Below are positions 7,125 to 16,245 of a stretch of DNA of 44,734 nt, piece after piece; position 1 is the stretch's first letter, and each line of letters opens with the position of its first letter. The translations under genes were made by a program, and so were the position numbers. The notes beneath the pieces are model-generated. The model saw only the letters and a list, made by a program, of their open reading frames with translations. It did no database searches and was not told where the DNA came from. This DNA is from Nitrosomonadales bacterium (GTDB taxonomy: Bacteria > Pseudomonadota > Gammaproteobacteria > Burkholderiales > Gallionellaceae): the NCBI GenBank assembly GCA_016195965.1, contig JACPYR010000089.1, forward strand, positions 1 through 44,734, in the 5' to 3' direction.

Positions 7125-9551
7125 TTAATGCTTGGTCACTACGGTCGAATCCGGGCGTGCCGCATCGCCGGATAACGCGACAACCACAACCTTTTCAGGC
7201 GCGTCAACAAGCGGCTCCGGCTTGCGCTCAAGAGCCATCTCAAATACCTGATCTATCCATTTAACAGGATGAATATCCAATTTATTTTTGATGTTATCGG
7301 GTATCTCGGCAAGATCCTTGGTATTTTCCTCGGGGATCAACACGACCTTGACGCCACCACGCTGCGCCGCAAGCAGCTTTTCCTTCAAGCCACCTATCGG
7401 CAATACCTCGCCGCGCAATGTTATCTCGCCGGTCATAGCCACATCGGCACGCACCGGAATACCAGTCAACACCGAAACCATCGCGGTACACATGCCCACC
7501 CCCGCACTCGGCCCATCCTTGGGAGTCGCACCTTCCGGCAAGTGGATATGCAAATCGTTCTTCTGGTAAAACTCTTCATCTATCCCCAAACGCTTAGCGC
7601 GGCTGCGCACCACACTCAACGCCGCCTGGATAGATTCCTGCATCACCTCACCCAGCTTGCCTGTAGTGGTAATCTTGCCTTTACCGGGCAACACGGCCGC
7701 CTCTATCGTGAGCAACTCACCACCCACTTCCGTCCAGGCAAGACCGGTCACTTGGCCGACTTGGTTATTTTTCTCGGCAACACCATACGAATGGCGGCGC
7801 ACGCCCAGATATTTATCCAGATTGCGCGAATTGATGGTCACTTTGGCATCGCGATCCTTCAACGAAAGCGCTTTCACCACCTTGCGGCATATCTTGGATA
7901 TTTCACGTTCCAGGCCGCGCACCCCCGCTTCACGCACGTAATAACGCACGATATCGCGCAGCGCACTTTCCGAGATACTGATTTCTTCCGGCTTCAAACC
8001 ATTATTCTTGAGCACTTTGGGCACCAGATAGCGCGTGGCAATATTTATTTTCTCATCTTCCATATAACTGGAGACATGAATAATTTCCATACGATCCAGC
8101 AAGGCATCCGGAATATTCAGCGTATTAGCCGTCGCCACGAACATCACTTCAGACAAGTCATATTCGACCTCAACATAATGATCGACGAACGTACTGTTCT
8201 GCTCCGGGTCGAGTACCTCCAGCAATGCGGAAGATGGATCGCCGCGCATATCCATACCCATCTTATCCACCTCATCAAGCAGGAACAGCGGGTTCTTCAC
8301 CGCAACCTTGCTCATGTTCTGCAGAATTTTCCCGGGCATCGAACCGATATAAGTACGGCGATGACCGCGAATTTCCGATTCGTCACGCACACCGCCCAAC
8401 GACATGCGCACAAATTTACGGTTGGTAGCGCGAGCGATAGATTGCCCCAGCGAAGTTTTTCCCACACCGGGAGGACCCACCAAGCACAGGATAGGAGCTT
8501 TCATTTTATCCATGCGCTGTTGCACTGCCAGATATTCCAAAATACGTTCTTTGACTTTCTCCAGACCATAGTGATCCTCTTCCAGCACCACTTCGGCCTT
8601 TTTCAGATCGGCGCTTATTTTGGTCTTTTTCTTCCAAGGCAAATTCATCAGCACATCGATGTAATTGCGCACCACAGTCGCCTCGGCTGACATCGGCGAC
8701 ATCAAACGCAGCTTCTTCAACTCGGCCTCAGCCTTGCCACGCGCTTCTTTCGGCATGTGTGCAGCCTTGATTTTCTTTTCCAACTCGTCAAAATCGGTGC
8801 CTTCTTCGCCGTCGCCCAACTCTTTCTGTATCGCCTTGACTTGCTCGTTCAAATAATACTCGCGCTGGCTCTTCTCCATCTGACGCCGCACCCGACCGCG
8901 GATACGCTTCTCGACTTGCAGGATATCGATCTCGCCTTCCAACAACCCCAGCAAATGCTCCAGGCGTTTACGCACGCCAAAAATCTCCAGTACCTCCTGC
9001 TTCTGCTCCAGCTTGAGCGGCAAATGTGCCGCAATGGTATCGGCCAGGCGACCGGCATCATCAATGCCAGCTAACGATGTCAGGATTTCCGGCGGGATTT
9101 TTTTGTTGAGCTTTACATACTGATCGAACTGAGCGATCAACACCCGGCGCATCGCCTCAGACTCGCTGTCCGTGCCGTCCTCGGCAGGCACGATCTGCAC
9201 TTCAGCATCAAAATGCGATTTGGCATCATATACTCGCAGTACGTTGGCGCGTTGCGTGCCTTCGACCAACACCTTTACCGTACCATCCGGTAACTTCAAC
9301 ATTTGCAGGATATTAGCCATGCTGCCGATCGCGTAGAGATCGTCCGTACCGGGATCGTCCTTGGTTGCGGACTTCTGCGCCACCAGCGCGATACTCTTGC
9401 CAGCCTCCATCGCCGTCTCCAGCGCCTTGATTGATTTGGAGCGACCAACAAACAGCGGAATCACCATGTGCGGAAATACGACGACATCGCGCAAAGGCAG
9501 CAGCGGGTGCAAATTACTAGTAATAGTGCTTGGAATATCTTGTTCTAACAT
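7125..9551 (-). CDS. lon: ATP-dependent protease La (Lon)
   Basis: Lon is a cytoplasmic AAA+ serine protease that removes misfolded and regulatory proteins. The 808-residue protein has the N-terminal substrate-recognition domain (about 12-205), a coiled-coil region, an AAA+ module with Walker A GPPGVGKT (359-366) and Walker B LFLLDEVDKM, and a C-terminal protease domain. The Ser682/Lys725 catalytic dyad lies in PKDGPSAG and GGLKEK. The ATG follows GAGAGG. A sigma-32 promoter sits directly upstream. It follows clpX by about 100 bp. Confidence 0.97.
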   Translation of the reverse strand: MLEQDIPSTITSNLHPLLPLRDVVVFPHMVIPLFVGRSKSIKALETAMEAGKSIALVAQKSATKDDPGTDDLYAIGSMANILQMLKLPDGTVKVLVEGTQRANVLRVYDAKSHFDAEVQIVPAEDGTDSESEAMRRVLIAQFDQYVKLNKKIPPEILTSLAGIDDAGRLADTIAAHLPLKLEQKQEVLEIFGVRKRLEHLLGLLEGEIDILQVEKRIRGRVRRQMEKSQREYYLNEQVKAIQKELGDGEEGTDFDELEKKIKAAHMPKEARGKAEAELKKLRLMSPMSAEATVVRNYIDVLMNLPWKKKTKISADLKKAEVVLEEDHYGLEKVKERILEYLAVQQRMDKMKAPILCLVGPPGVGKTSLGQSIARATNRKFVRMSLGGVRDESEIRGHRRTYIGSMPGKILQNMSKVAVKNPLFLLDEVDKMGMDMRGDPSSALLEVLDPEQNSTFVDHYVEVEYDLSEVMFVATANTLNIPDALLDRMEIIHVSSYMEDEKINIATRYLVPKVLKNNGLKPEEISISESALRDIVRYYVREAGVRGLEREISKICRKVVKALSLKDRDAKVTINSRNLDKYLGVRRHSYGVAEKNNQVGQVTGLAWTEVGGELLTIEAAVLPGKGKITTTGKLGEVMQESIQAALSVVRSRAKRLGIDEEFYQKNDLHIHLPEGATPKDGPSAGVGMCTAMVSVLTGIPVRADVAMTGEITLRGEVLPIGGLKEKLLAAQRGGVKVVLIPEENTKDLAEIPDNIKNKLDIHPVKWIDQVFEMALERKPEPLVDAPEKVVVVALSGDAARPDSTVVTKH

Positions 9552-9581
9552 GGCAATAACCTCTCAATTAAGTGTGAAGTT

Positions 9582-9609
9582 AGATGGGGATGACCTGAAA
9601 TAATTCAAG
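9582..9609 (-). promoter_or_regulatory. Sigma-32 heat-shock promoter of lon
   Basis: On the minus strand CTTGAA (9604-9609) is followed after 14 bp by CCCCATCT (9582-9589). This is essentially the RpoH consensus CTTGAA-N(11-15)-CCCCATNT. It lies 31 bp from the lon ATG, as expected for a heat-shock protease. Confidence 0.8.
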
Positions 9610-9653
9610 CAACCCCATCGGGACAAGATAAAGAGCGCGCAGAAACGGCCAGA

Positions 9654-10919
9654 TTAGGCCGCCTTGTGGGTATCCGCATATATGATGATGGGTTTAATTT
9701 CCCCTGTCATGCCGGTTTCATCCAGCACAACTTTACTGACATTATCCATGGAGGGCAAATCGAACATTACATCCAGCAAAGCATGTTCCAATATCGATCG
9801 CAGGCCGCGAGCACCCGCCTTGCGGGCCAAAGCCTTGCGGGCAATCGCCAGCAAAACACCTTCACGGAATTCCAGATCGACATTTTCCATTGCAAACAAC
9901 TTTTGATATTGCTTGGTCAGCGCATTCTTGGGCTCGGTCAGTATCTTTACCAACGCGGGTTCATCCAATTCCTCAAGCGTGGCAACCACGGGCAAGCGCC
10001 CGACAAATTCCGGTATCAGACCGAACTTGATCAGGTCTTCCGGCTCCACTTCGCGCAATGTCTCACCTGTTCTGCGCTCATCCTTGCTGGCAATGGTCGC
10101 ACCAAAACCCATTCCTGCTTTTGAGGAACGATTACGTATGACTTTCTCCAACCCATCAAAAGCGCCACCGCAAATGAACAGGATATTGGTGGTGTCAACC
10201 TGCAAAAACTCCGTATTCGGATGCTTGCGACCACCCTGTGGCGGAATCGATGCTTTAGTGCCTTCTATCAATTTGAGCAAAGCCTGCTGCACCCCTTCAC
10301 CGGACACGTCACGGGTGATCGACGGGTTATCCGATTTGCGCGATATCTTGTCGATTTCATCAACGTATACTATGCCGCGCTGCGCCTTTTCCACATCATA
10401 GTCACAAGTCTGCAACAACTTCTGGATGATATTCTCGACGTCTTCCCCGACATAACCCGCCTCAGTCAAGGTGGTCGCATCGGCCATCACAAATGGCACA
10501 TCCAGCAAGCGCGCCAACGTTTGAGCCAGCAGGGTCTTGCCGGAACCGGTCGGCCCAACCAGCAAAATATTGCTTTTGGACAACTCCACGCCATCCTTGT
10601 CATTGCTCTTGAGTCGCTTGTAGTGGTTGTACACCGCTACCGACAGAATCTTCTTGGCCTGTTCCTGGCCAATCACATACTCATCCAGCGTCGCACAAAT
10701 CTCCTTGGGAACCGGCAAATCCGACTTATCAACCTTACCCGAGTCACTTTGAATTTCCTCGCGCATGATGTCGTTGCACAGCGTGATGCACTCGTCGCAT
10801 ACAAATACCGATGGGCCTGCGATCAGCTTGCGCACCTCGTGCTGGCTCTTGCCGCAGAACGAACAATAAAGCAATTTATCGCCTGATTTTTTATCACCAA
10901 AATTTTTATCGTCAGACAT
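9654..10919 (-). CDS. clpX: ClpXP protease ATPase subunit ClpX
   Basis: ClpX unfolds substrates and feeds them to ClpP. The 421-residue protein has an N-terminal zinc-binding domain with paired CxxC motifs (CSFCGKSQ...VCDEC), then an AAA+ domain with Walker A GPTGSGKT and Walker [10 protein letters not shown]. It carries the IGF-loop region typical of ClpP partners, and a C-terminal sensor 2 segment [10 protein letters not shown]. The ATG at 10919 is preferred over an in-frame TTG three codons upstream because GGAAGG precedes it. It follows clpP by 38 bp. Confidence 0.97.
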   Translation of the reverse strand: MSDDKNFGDKKSGDKLLYCSFCGKSQHEVRKLIAGPSVFVCDECITLCNDIMREEIQSDSGKVDKSDLPVPKEICATLDEYVIGQEQAKKILSVAVYNHYKRLKSNDKDGVELSKSNILLVGPTGSGKTLLAQTLARLLDVPFVMADATTLTEAGYVGEDVENIIQKLLQTCDYDVEKAQRGIVYVDEIDKISRKSDNPSITRDVSGEGVQQALLKLIEGTKASIPPQGGRKHPNTEFLQVDTTNILFICGGAFDGLEKVIRNRSSKAGMGFGATIASKDERRTGETLREVEPEDLIKFGLIPEFVGRLPVVATLEELDEPALVKILTEPKNALTKQYQKLFAMENVDLEFREGVLLAIARKALARKAGARGLRSILEHALLDVMFDLPSMDNVSKVVLDETGMTGEIKPIIIYADTHKAA

Positions 10920-10957
10920 CGCTACCAACCTTCCATCGAGTTATCTGCACACACAAG

Positions 10958-11596
10958 TTAAACACGCTTTTCCAATACCTGATCTACCAGCCCATATTTG
11001 ACCGCTTCGGCTGCGCTCAAAAAGTTATCACGATCAGTATCGCGCTCAATTGTTTCCACCGATTGCCCGGTATGCTGAGCCAGCATTTGATTGAGCCTCT
11101 GCTTCAAATACAATATTTCGCGCGCATGAATTTCGATGTCTGAAGCCTGACCACGAAAACCGCCCATAGGCTGATGTATCATTACCCGCGAATTAGGCAG
11201 GCAGAAACGCTTGCCTTTCTCGCCCGCAGCAAGCAGGAATGAACCCATGCTGGCAGCCTGCCCTATGCACAGGGTGCTGATATCCGGCTTGATGAACTGC
11301 ATGGTGTCGTATATCGCCATCCCGGCGGTCACCGAACCGCCCGGCGAATTGATATAGAAATGAATGTCCTTGTCCGGATTCTCAGACTCCAGAAATAACA
11401 TTTGCGCCACGATCAAGTTCGCGCTGTGATCATTGACTTCACCCACCAGAAATACCACGCGCTCCTTGAGTAAGCGGGAATAGATGTCGTACGCCCTTTC
11501 GCCACGCCCACTGGTCTCCACGACCATAGGAACCAAACCGATACTCTGTGGCTCTTGCCGGTGCTGCGAAATCAGTACTTCATCATAATATGTCAT
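10958..11596 (-). CDS. clpP: ClpP serine protease subunit
   Basis: ClpP forms the tetradecameric proteolytic chamber used by ClpX and ClpA. The protein has 212 residues, with catalytic Ser116 (GQAASMGS), His141 (MIHQPMGG) and Asp190 in the spacing of the E. coli enzyme. The ATG at 11596 lies 4 nt after the tig stop with GGGAAG upstream. A GTG at 11608 would overlap tig and sit on the ribosome site. The residues before about position 20 probably form a short propeptide. Confidence 0.96.
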   Translation of the reverse strand: MTYYDEVLISQHRQEPQSIGLVPMVVETSGRGERAYDIYSRLLKERVVFLVGEVNDHSANLIVAQMLFLESENPDKDIHFYINSPGGSVTAGMAIYDTMQFIKPDISTLCIGQAASMGSFLLAAGEKGKRFCLPNSRVMIHQPMGGFRGQASDIEIHAREILYLKQRLNQMLAQHTGQSVETIERDTDRDNFLSAAEAVKYGLVDQVLEKRV

Positions 11597-11600
11597 ATGT

Positions 11601-12902
11601 TTATTCACTTCCCATCAACTCGGCAAATACCGCCTGCTTATCGGTGGTCTTGGCCTGCCCCATCGCCCATTTCACCACATTCTCTTCCAGCACCAGATTT
11701 TCCACCTCCAACATGCGACCTGGTTCGGCCGCATACCAACGGATAATCTGCTCTGCCTCGTCAAAACCCTGCGCATAATCTTCGATCATCGCCTTGACTT
11801 GTTCCGGTTCAGCCCTGAGCCCGTGCTTCTGCACCAACGCAGCCAGAATCAATCCCAGCTTAACGCGCTTCTCGGCACGCTCCCTGAACAACTCAGGGTT
11901 AAACGGCATACCCTTGGTCTTCACTCCGCGCGACTCCAAATCCTCAACGGCATGACGCATCAAATCCTGCTGCTCTTTCTCCAGCAAAACCTTGGGTACT
12001 TCAAAATCGGTCACTTTCAGCAAAGCATCCATCACCGCATCCTTATTGCGCATACCCAACCGCCGCGCAACCTCGCGGACCAGGTTTTGACGAATTTCGC
12101 CCTCCAGCTTGCTTACATCACCATCCGCGATACCGACAGACTTGGCAAACTCGGCGTCAATTTCAGGCAAGTTCGGCTCTTCCACACCATGCAACGTAAC
12201 GGTAAAGCTCACCTGCTTTCCCGCAATATCTTTGCTGTGATAATCCGCAGGGAAAGTCATATCAAAGGATTTGGTTTGCCCCGCTTTCATGCCCGTAACG
12301 GCCGCCTCAAAATCCGCCAGCATACTCCCCACACCCAGCACAACCGGCAAACCCTTGGCTTCGCCACCCGGGAAAGGCTCTCCATTCAACTTGCCGACGA
12401 AATCGATAGTCACACGATCCCCCGCTTGGGCGGCGCGACCGACTTTTTCAAATTTGGTACGCTGCTTGCGCAACGTCATAATGGTGTTATTCACATCATC
12501 CTGCGACAGCTGGTAAACCAGACGCTCTATCGCCACGCCAGACAGGTCGCCCACCACCACCTCGGGGTACACTTCGAACATTGCGCTATACTCGACCTGC
12601 TCGGCATTCTGATCCCGCGTCTTGATCTCAAAGCGGGGAGCACCTGCCACCCTCAGGTTATTGATTTCCGACGCCTCGGAAAACGAACGCTGTAAAGCAT
12701 CATTCAAGGCATCCTGATATGCTTGCGCACCGTAGTATTGTTCGATGACTTTCGCCGGTGCCTTGCCGGGACGAAAACCGGAAATTTTGACGTTGCGCCC
12801 AATGTTCCTTAGACGTGCCGAAACTTGGCTGCGAATATCTTGCTGAGGAATAGATGCGTTCAAACGACGTTCTAACGCGCTTACGGTTTCTACGCTGGCC
12901 AT
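11601..12902 (-). CDS. tig: Trigger factor
   Basis: Trigger factor is a ribosome-bound chaperone with prolyl isomerase activity. The 433-residue protein carries the ribosome-docking signature GFRPGKAP (42-49). A FKBP-type domain (about 160-245, with [17 protein letters not shown]) and the alpha-helical C-terminal chaperone domain follow. It heads the tig-clpP-clpX cluster. A TATAAT-like sequence (13051-13056, minus strand) lies in its leader, but its -35 is poor. Confidence 0.97.
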   Translation of the reverse strand: MASVETVSALERRLNASIPQQDIRSQVSARLRNIGRNVKISGFRPGKAPAKVIEQYYGAQAYQDALNDALQRSFSEASEINNLRVAGAPRFEIKTRDQNAEQVEYSAMFEVYPEVVVGDLSGVAIERLVYQLSQDDVNNTIMTLRKQRTKFEKVGRAAQAGDRVTIDFVGKLNGEPFPGGEAKGLPVVLGVGSMLADFEAAVTGMKAGQTKSFDMTFPADYHSKDIAGKQVSFTVTLHGVEEPNLPEIDAEFAKSVGIADGDVSKLEGEIRQNLVREVARRLGMRNKDAVMDALLKVTDFEVPKVLLEKEQQDLMRHAVEDLESRGVKTKGMPFNPELFRERAEKRVKLGLILAALVQKHGLRAEPEQVKAMIEDYAQGFDEAEQIIRWYAAEPGRMLEVENLVLEENVVKWAMGQAKTTDKQAVFAELMGSE

Positions 12903-13106
12903 ACGGTATTTCCTTGGTTAAGTTAAATTTTAATTGGGTATATAGGAAGCAACCCGATTGATCCCGCCGTTCGCTGGCTCATCGGATACTTATGGCTTAC
13001 AAAGGCTCTTTTCCCGCCTCCGCCACCTTCTTTTCTCTACCATATGTTTAATTATATCATGTGAGACCGCACAGCAGAACGTGTGTGGTGAGTCGGCGTG
13101 AACGAA

Positions 13107-15053
13107 CTAGTGTTTCCCGTGCAACAGGTGCGACATCAACGAATGCAGTTCCATTGGATGCACCGGCTTATGCAATAAATGCCAGCCCTCTGCGCTGACC
13201 ATTTGCAATACATCAGTCCCGGTATCGCCACTGACCAGTATCGAGACAACATGATTGCGGCTGATTCTCGCCGCCCTTCTGACAACATCCAGACCCACGC
13301 CATCCGGAAGACGATAATCACAGATCAACAAATCAATCTCAATATCGGCCAATTGCTGACACGCCTCGGCCACCGACGACGCCGAAAAAACAGAGCATCC
13401 CCATGAGTCCAACAATCTGCAAGTCGCGCTGAGCACCAGCTCATCATCATCCACCACCAGCGCGCGCACCCCTCCAAAATTCCCAATTTCAACCGCAAAA
13501 CTTTCATTCTTGAAAGGAGTAATCTGCTCGCCTGCCCCCCACCCCTCCCCGGCCTCGGAGCCGACCAAAGGCACCGTAACCGAAAACACCGACCCGCGAC
13601 CCGTTTCAGAACGTAACGAAAGCGGATGCTGCAAAAGTTTTGCCAGGCGATCCACTATGGCCAACCCTAGCCCCAACCCCTTGTCACGCGAACGCTCAAC
13701 GTTACCCAATTGCACAAACTCGCGGAAAATGTATTGCTGCTTATTGTAAGGGATGCCGATACCGTTATCCCGCACCTCGATGCGCAGATAATTGCCGCGC
13801 CTGCGGCAAGCCACAAGCACGCGACCGCCCTTGTCAGTATAGCGGATCGCATTGCCGATGAAGTTGATCAGAATACGCTCCAGCAATGTGACATCACTCA
13901 CCACCCGAGCCGCATACAGCCTGAATTTCAGCGTAACCCCGTGTTTCACCGCCAGCGGCACATACTCCTGTTCCAGCCTGAATAACAAGGGCGCAATTGC
14001 CATAGGGCGGCTATGCGGGACCACCAGGCCCGCATCCAGCTTGGATATATCCAGCAACGAACCGAGCAAACTAGACATGGCTTCGGCGGATGACTCGATC
14101 AAGCGCACCAGCTCGATCTGTTCCGACGTATCGACCTTGTCACGCAACAGACTAATGAACAGAACCAGGGCTTGCATGGGCTGGCGCAGATCGTGGCTCG
14201 CCGCAGCCAGAAATCTGCTTTTATCCTGACTGGCATCCTCTGCCTGCTCCTTTTTTCGGCGCAACTGCTCGGTCGCTTCTTCGATACGCATTTGCAGGGT
14301 ATTTCTTTCATTCTGCAACTGCAAGCTCATGGCATTGACCCCGCCCGCCAATTGATCAAGCTCATTCACCCCTAGCGCCTGAATCCTGGTGTCCAGCTTG
14401 CCCTCACCGATATCGCGAATGGCATCGTTCAATTTTATAATCGGCCCGGTAATGATACGCGCCACGCGAAATGCAACGATCAGGCTGATCAAAGAAACAC
14501 CTAGCGTAATCAACAAGGCCGCAACCAGAATATCAGCCTTGCGGCGATTCAATCGTTCCTTGCTGATCTCGACCAGCACACCTCCCAGTGCATCACCATC
14601 CTTACTATTAGCCCAAGCACCGTGGCTCAGCGCATCAAGATTAAGATTAACCTCTGTGGGCACTATGGGTTCGTATAACCACAGCGACTTTTTATTTTCA
14701 AAAAAATTAGCCTTTACACCGAATATTTGCGGCAATGACTCGGGAGAGGCATTTTTCACCGCAGAGGCCATCAGTTCATTTTTATTCCCGTCATAAACAA
14801 TAATTCGATTCACATCGCGCTGCACCAGCGTGGCATCCATGTGAAACTTGAGCAAGTCTGTATTTCCCGAAAAAACCGCATATTCGCTGGAAATGGCCAG
14901 CTGTTTCACCACGGAAATGGAGCGCTCCATCAACGACTGATCCAAATCATCGAAGTGCATATAGAGTCCATAGCCTTCGAGCATGGCCGCCATCAACAAT
15001 ATAGGGACTAGGGCTATCATCAGCGCCTGTCGTTTGATGCCGATGCTTTTCAT
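13107..15053 (-). CDS. Hybrid sensor histidine kinase with C-terminal receiver (BarA-like sensor)
   Basis: The 648-residue membrane kinase has a TM helix near residues 8-27 and a periplasmic region of about 145 residues resembling the N-terminal sensor of BarA-type kinases (SVVKQLAISSEYAV, VYDGN). A second TM (about 172-196), HAMP, a HisKA domain with His287 (HDLRQPMQAL), a HATPase (NAIRYTDKGG, DNGIGIP, GLGLGLAIV) and a receiver domain (LLICDYRLPDGVG) follow. The ATG at 15053 is chosen, though an in-frame TTG at 15074 is possible. No response regulator adjoins it, so it is an orphan. Downstream of the hydrogenase operon, it could report redox state or H2 to another locus, which is speculation. 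Confidence 0.85.
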   Translation of the reverse strand: MKSIGIKRQALMIALVPILLMAAMLEGYGLYMHFDDLDQSLMERSISVVKQLAISSEYAVFSGNTDLLKFHMDATLVQRDVNRIIVYDGNKNELMASAVKNASPESLPQIFGVKANFFENKKSLWLYEPIVPTEVNLNLDALSHGAWANSKDGDALGGVLVEISKERLNRRKADILVAALLITLGVSLISLIVAFRVARIITGPIIKLNDAIRDIGEGKLDTRIQALGVNELDQLAGGVNAMSLQLQNERNTLQMRIEEATEQLRRKKEQAEDASQDKSRFLAAASHDLRQPMQALVLFISLLRDKVDTSEQIELVRLIESSAEAMSSLLGSLLDISKLDAGLVVPHSRPMAIAPLLFRLEQEYVPLAVKHGVTLKFRLYAARVVSDVTLLERILINFIGNAIRYTDKGGRVLVACRRRGNYLRIEVRDNGIGIPYNKQQYIFREFVQLGNVERSRDKGLGLGLAIVDRLAKLLQHPLSLRSETGRGSVFSVTVPLVGSEAGEGWGAGEQITPFKNESFAVEIGNFGGVRALVVDDDELVLSATCRLLDSWGCSVFSASSVAEACQQLADIEIDLLICDYRLPDGVGLDVVRRAARISRNHVVSILVSGDTGTDVLQMVSAEGWHLLHKPVHPMELHSLMSHLLHGKH

Positions 15054-15217
15054 GCGCCATCTTTCAAGTAACAAGCCCGTTCCGCCTCTCCTTCATTGCC
15101 CAACAGCAGTGGGTGCCATGCGGCATCCCAATATGTACCAAGCGTTGACGGCCCGTGAAGTATCTGCGCTATCAAAAAAACTCCATGTTTTGTTCGGTGA
15201 ACAGGCTTTAGTGACCG

Positions 15218-15811
15218 TCAAAAAATTACCAACCACATTCCGCACAGCGCGATGCCAGCCCCCGCACAATGAAAAATCTGTTTCCGCTGCGAGAACCGTC
15301 TCATCCACAAACCCAACATGATGCCCACCCCATGCAGCACTGCCGTAGACAGCATAAACCCGAACAGGTATTTCATCACCGCAACCGAGCCCGGCATCTC
15401 GTTGCCATGGGCATGTCCGTGCCATAAAGCGAACAGCCCAACCAGACTGGCACTTAAACCGGTCGGTAAGCGAATCAACGCAAAAATTAATACACCCAGC
15501 ACCAGTACTGACAACGCAACACCCTGCTCAACCAATGGCAGGCTGATTCCCATCATCGGCAGCACGCTGCCCAATGCCATTACTGCAACAAAGGTAAATG
15601 GCACTGCCCACACCGAACGTCCGCCCAACTGTGTCGCCCACAACCCCACAGCCACCATCGCGCAAACATGATCCATGCCGCTGAAAGGGTGCATGAAGCC
15701 CTGCATGAAACTACCGGCTTCAGCTACCACGGTATGAGCATAGGCGAACGAGGATGGAAACAATCCTGCAACAATGCAAAGTATCGGATACAAGAAAACA
15801 GATTTACGCAT
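15218..15811 (-). CDS. hupE: HupE/UreJ-family nickel permease
   Basis: This 197-residue membrane protein has a cleavable signal peptide (ending near SFAYA-HT) and about six helices. It carries the family motif HPFSGMDHVCAMVAVG with its metal-handling His and Asp, plus a second HGHAHGNE cluster. HupE-type proteins import nickel for [NiFe] hydrogenase assembly. The ATG at 15811 is supported by GGGAGA upstream; a frame reaching 15868 lacks that support. It follows hypA by about 90 bp and closes the hydrogenase operon. Confidence 0.88.
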   Translation of the reverse strand: MRKSVFLYPILCIVAGLFPSSFAYAHTVVAEAGSFMQGFMHPFSGMDHVCAMVAVGLWATQLGGRSVWAVPFTFVAVMALGSVLPMMGISLPLVEQGVALSVLVLGVLIFALIRLPTGLSASLVGLFALWHGHAHGNEMPGSVAVMKYLFGFMLSTAVLHGVGIMLGLWMRRFSQRKQIFHCAGAGIALCGMWLVIF

Positions 15812-15900
15812 AATTTTCTCCCGGAGAGCATTACTAAAGATATTGAGAAACGTTAGCAGGCTGCGCATTTGGACGAGGCATCCTCCGCAAAAACCCCACG

Positions 15901-16242
15901 CTATTCGACAACCAGCTCAATCACACGCATCGCATCGCCGCAAATCACCCGAATCTCATGGCTCCCGCAATTGGAGCAAGCTTCATGGAGCGCCACGATA
16001 GGCTGCTCAAGCGCGCACGACGCGCAAATACCCTGCCCGGCTGTTTCGATGATTTCCAGCTGCGCTCGCTCCGCGATACTGCCATGGACGACCGCATCAA
16101 AACAAAAACGCATGGACTCTTTCTCGACGCAGGCCAACTGGCCGATTTCCAGACACACGGTCTTGACCCGGGAAAACCCCTGGTTGCGAGCCTCATCCTC
16201 GATCAGTTGCAGCACACTTTCGGCCAGCGACATTTCATGCAT
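15901..16242 (-). CDS. hypA: Hydrogenase nickel incorporation protein HypA
   Basis: HypA delivers nickel to the hydrogenase large subunit. The protein is 113 residues with the invariant MHE N terminus (His2 binds nickel) and a zinc site formed by Cys73, Cys76, Cys89 and Cys92. The gene begins 3 bp after the stop of the flavoprotein subunit gene, so it is in the same transcript. HypB, C, D, E and F are not in the window. Confidence 0.95.
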   Translation of the reverse strand: MHEMSLAESVLQLIEDEARNQGFSRVKTVCLEIGQLACVEKESMRFCFDAVVHGSIAERAQLEIIETAGQGICASCALEQPIVALHEACSNCGSHEIRVICGDAMRVIELVVE

Positions 16243-16245
16243 GCT

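Noticed and set aside
7269-8690. 473-codon plus-strand open frame
   Set aside because: Lies entirely antisense to lon; its composition (His/Gln/Leu-rich) is typical of a shadow frame.
13051-13056. TATAAT on the minus strand upstream of tig
   Set aside because: No acceptable -35 at 16-18 bp (TTCTGC at best) and more than 140 bp from the start codon; too weak to list as a promoter.
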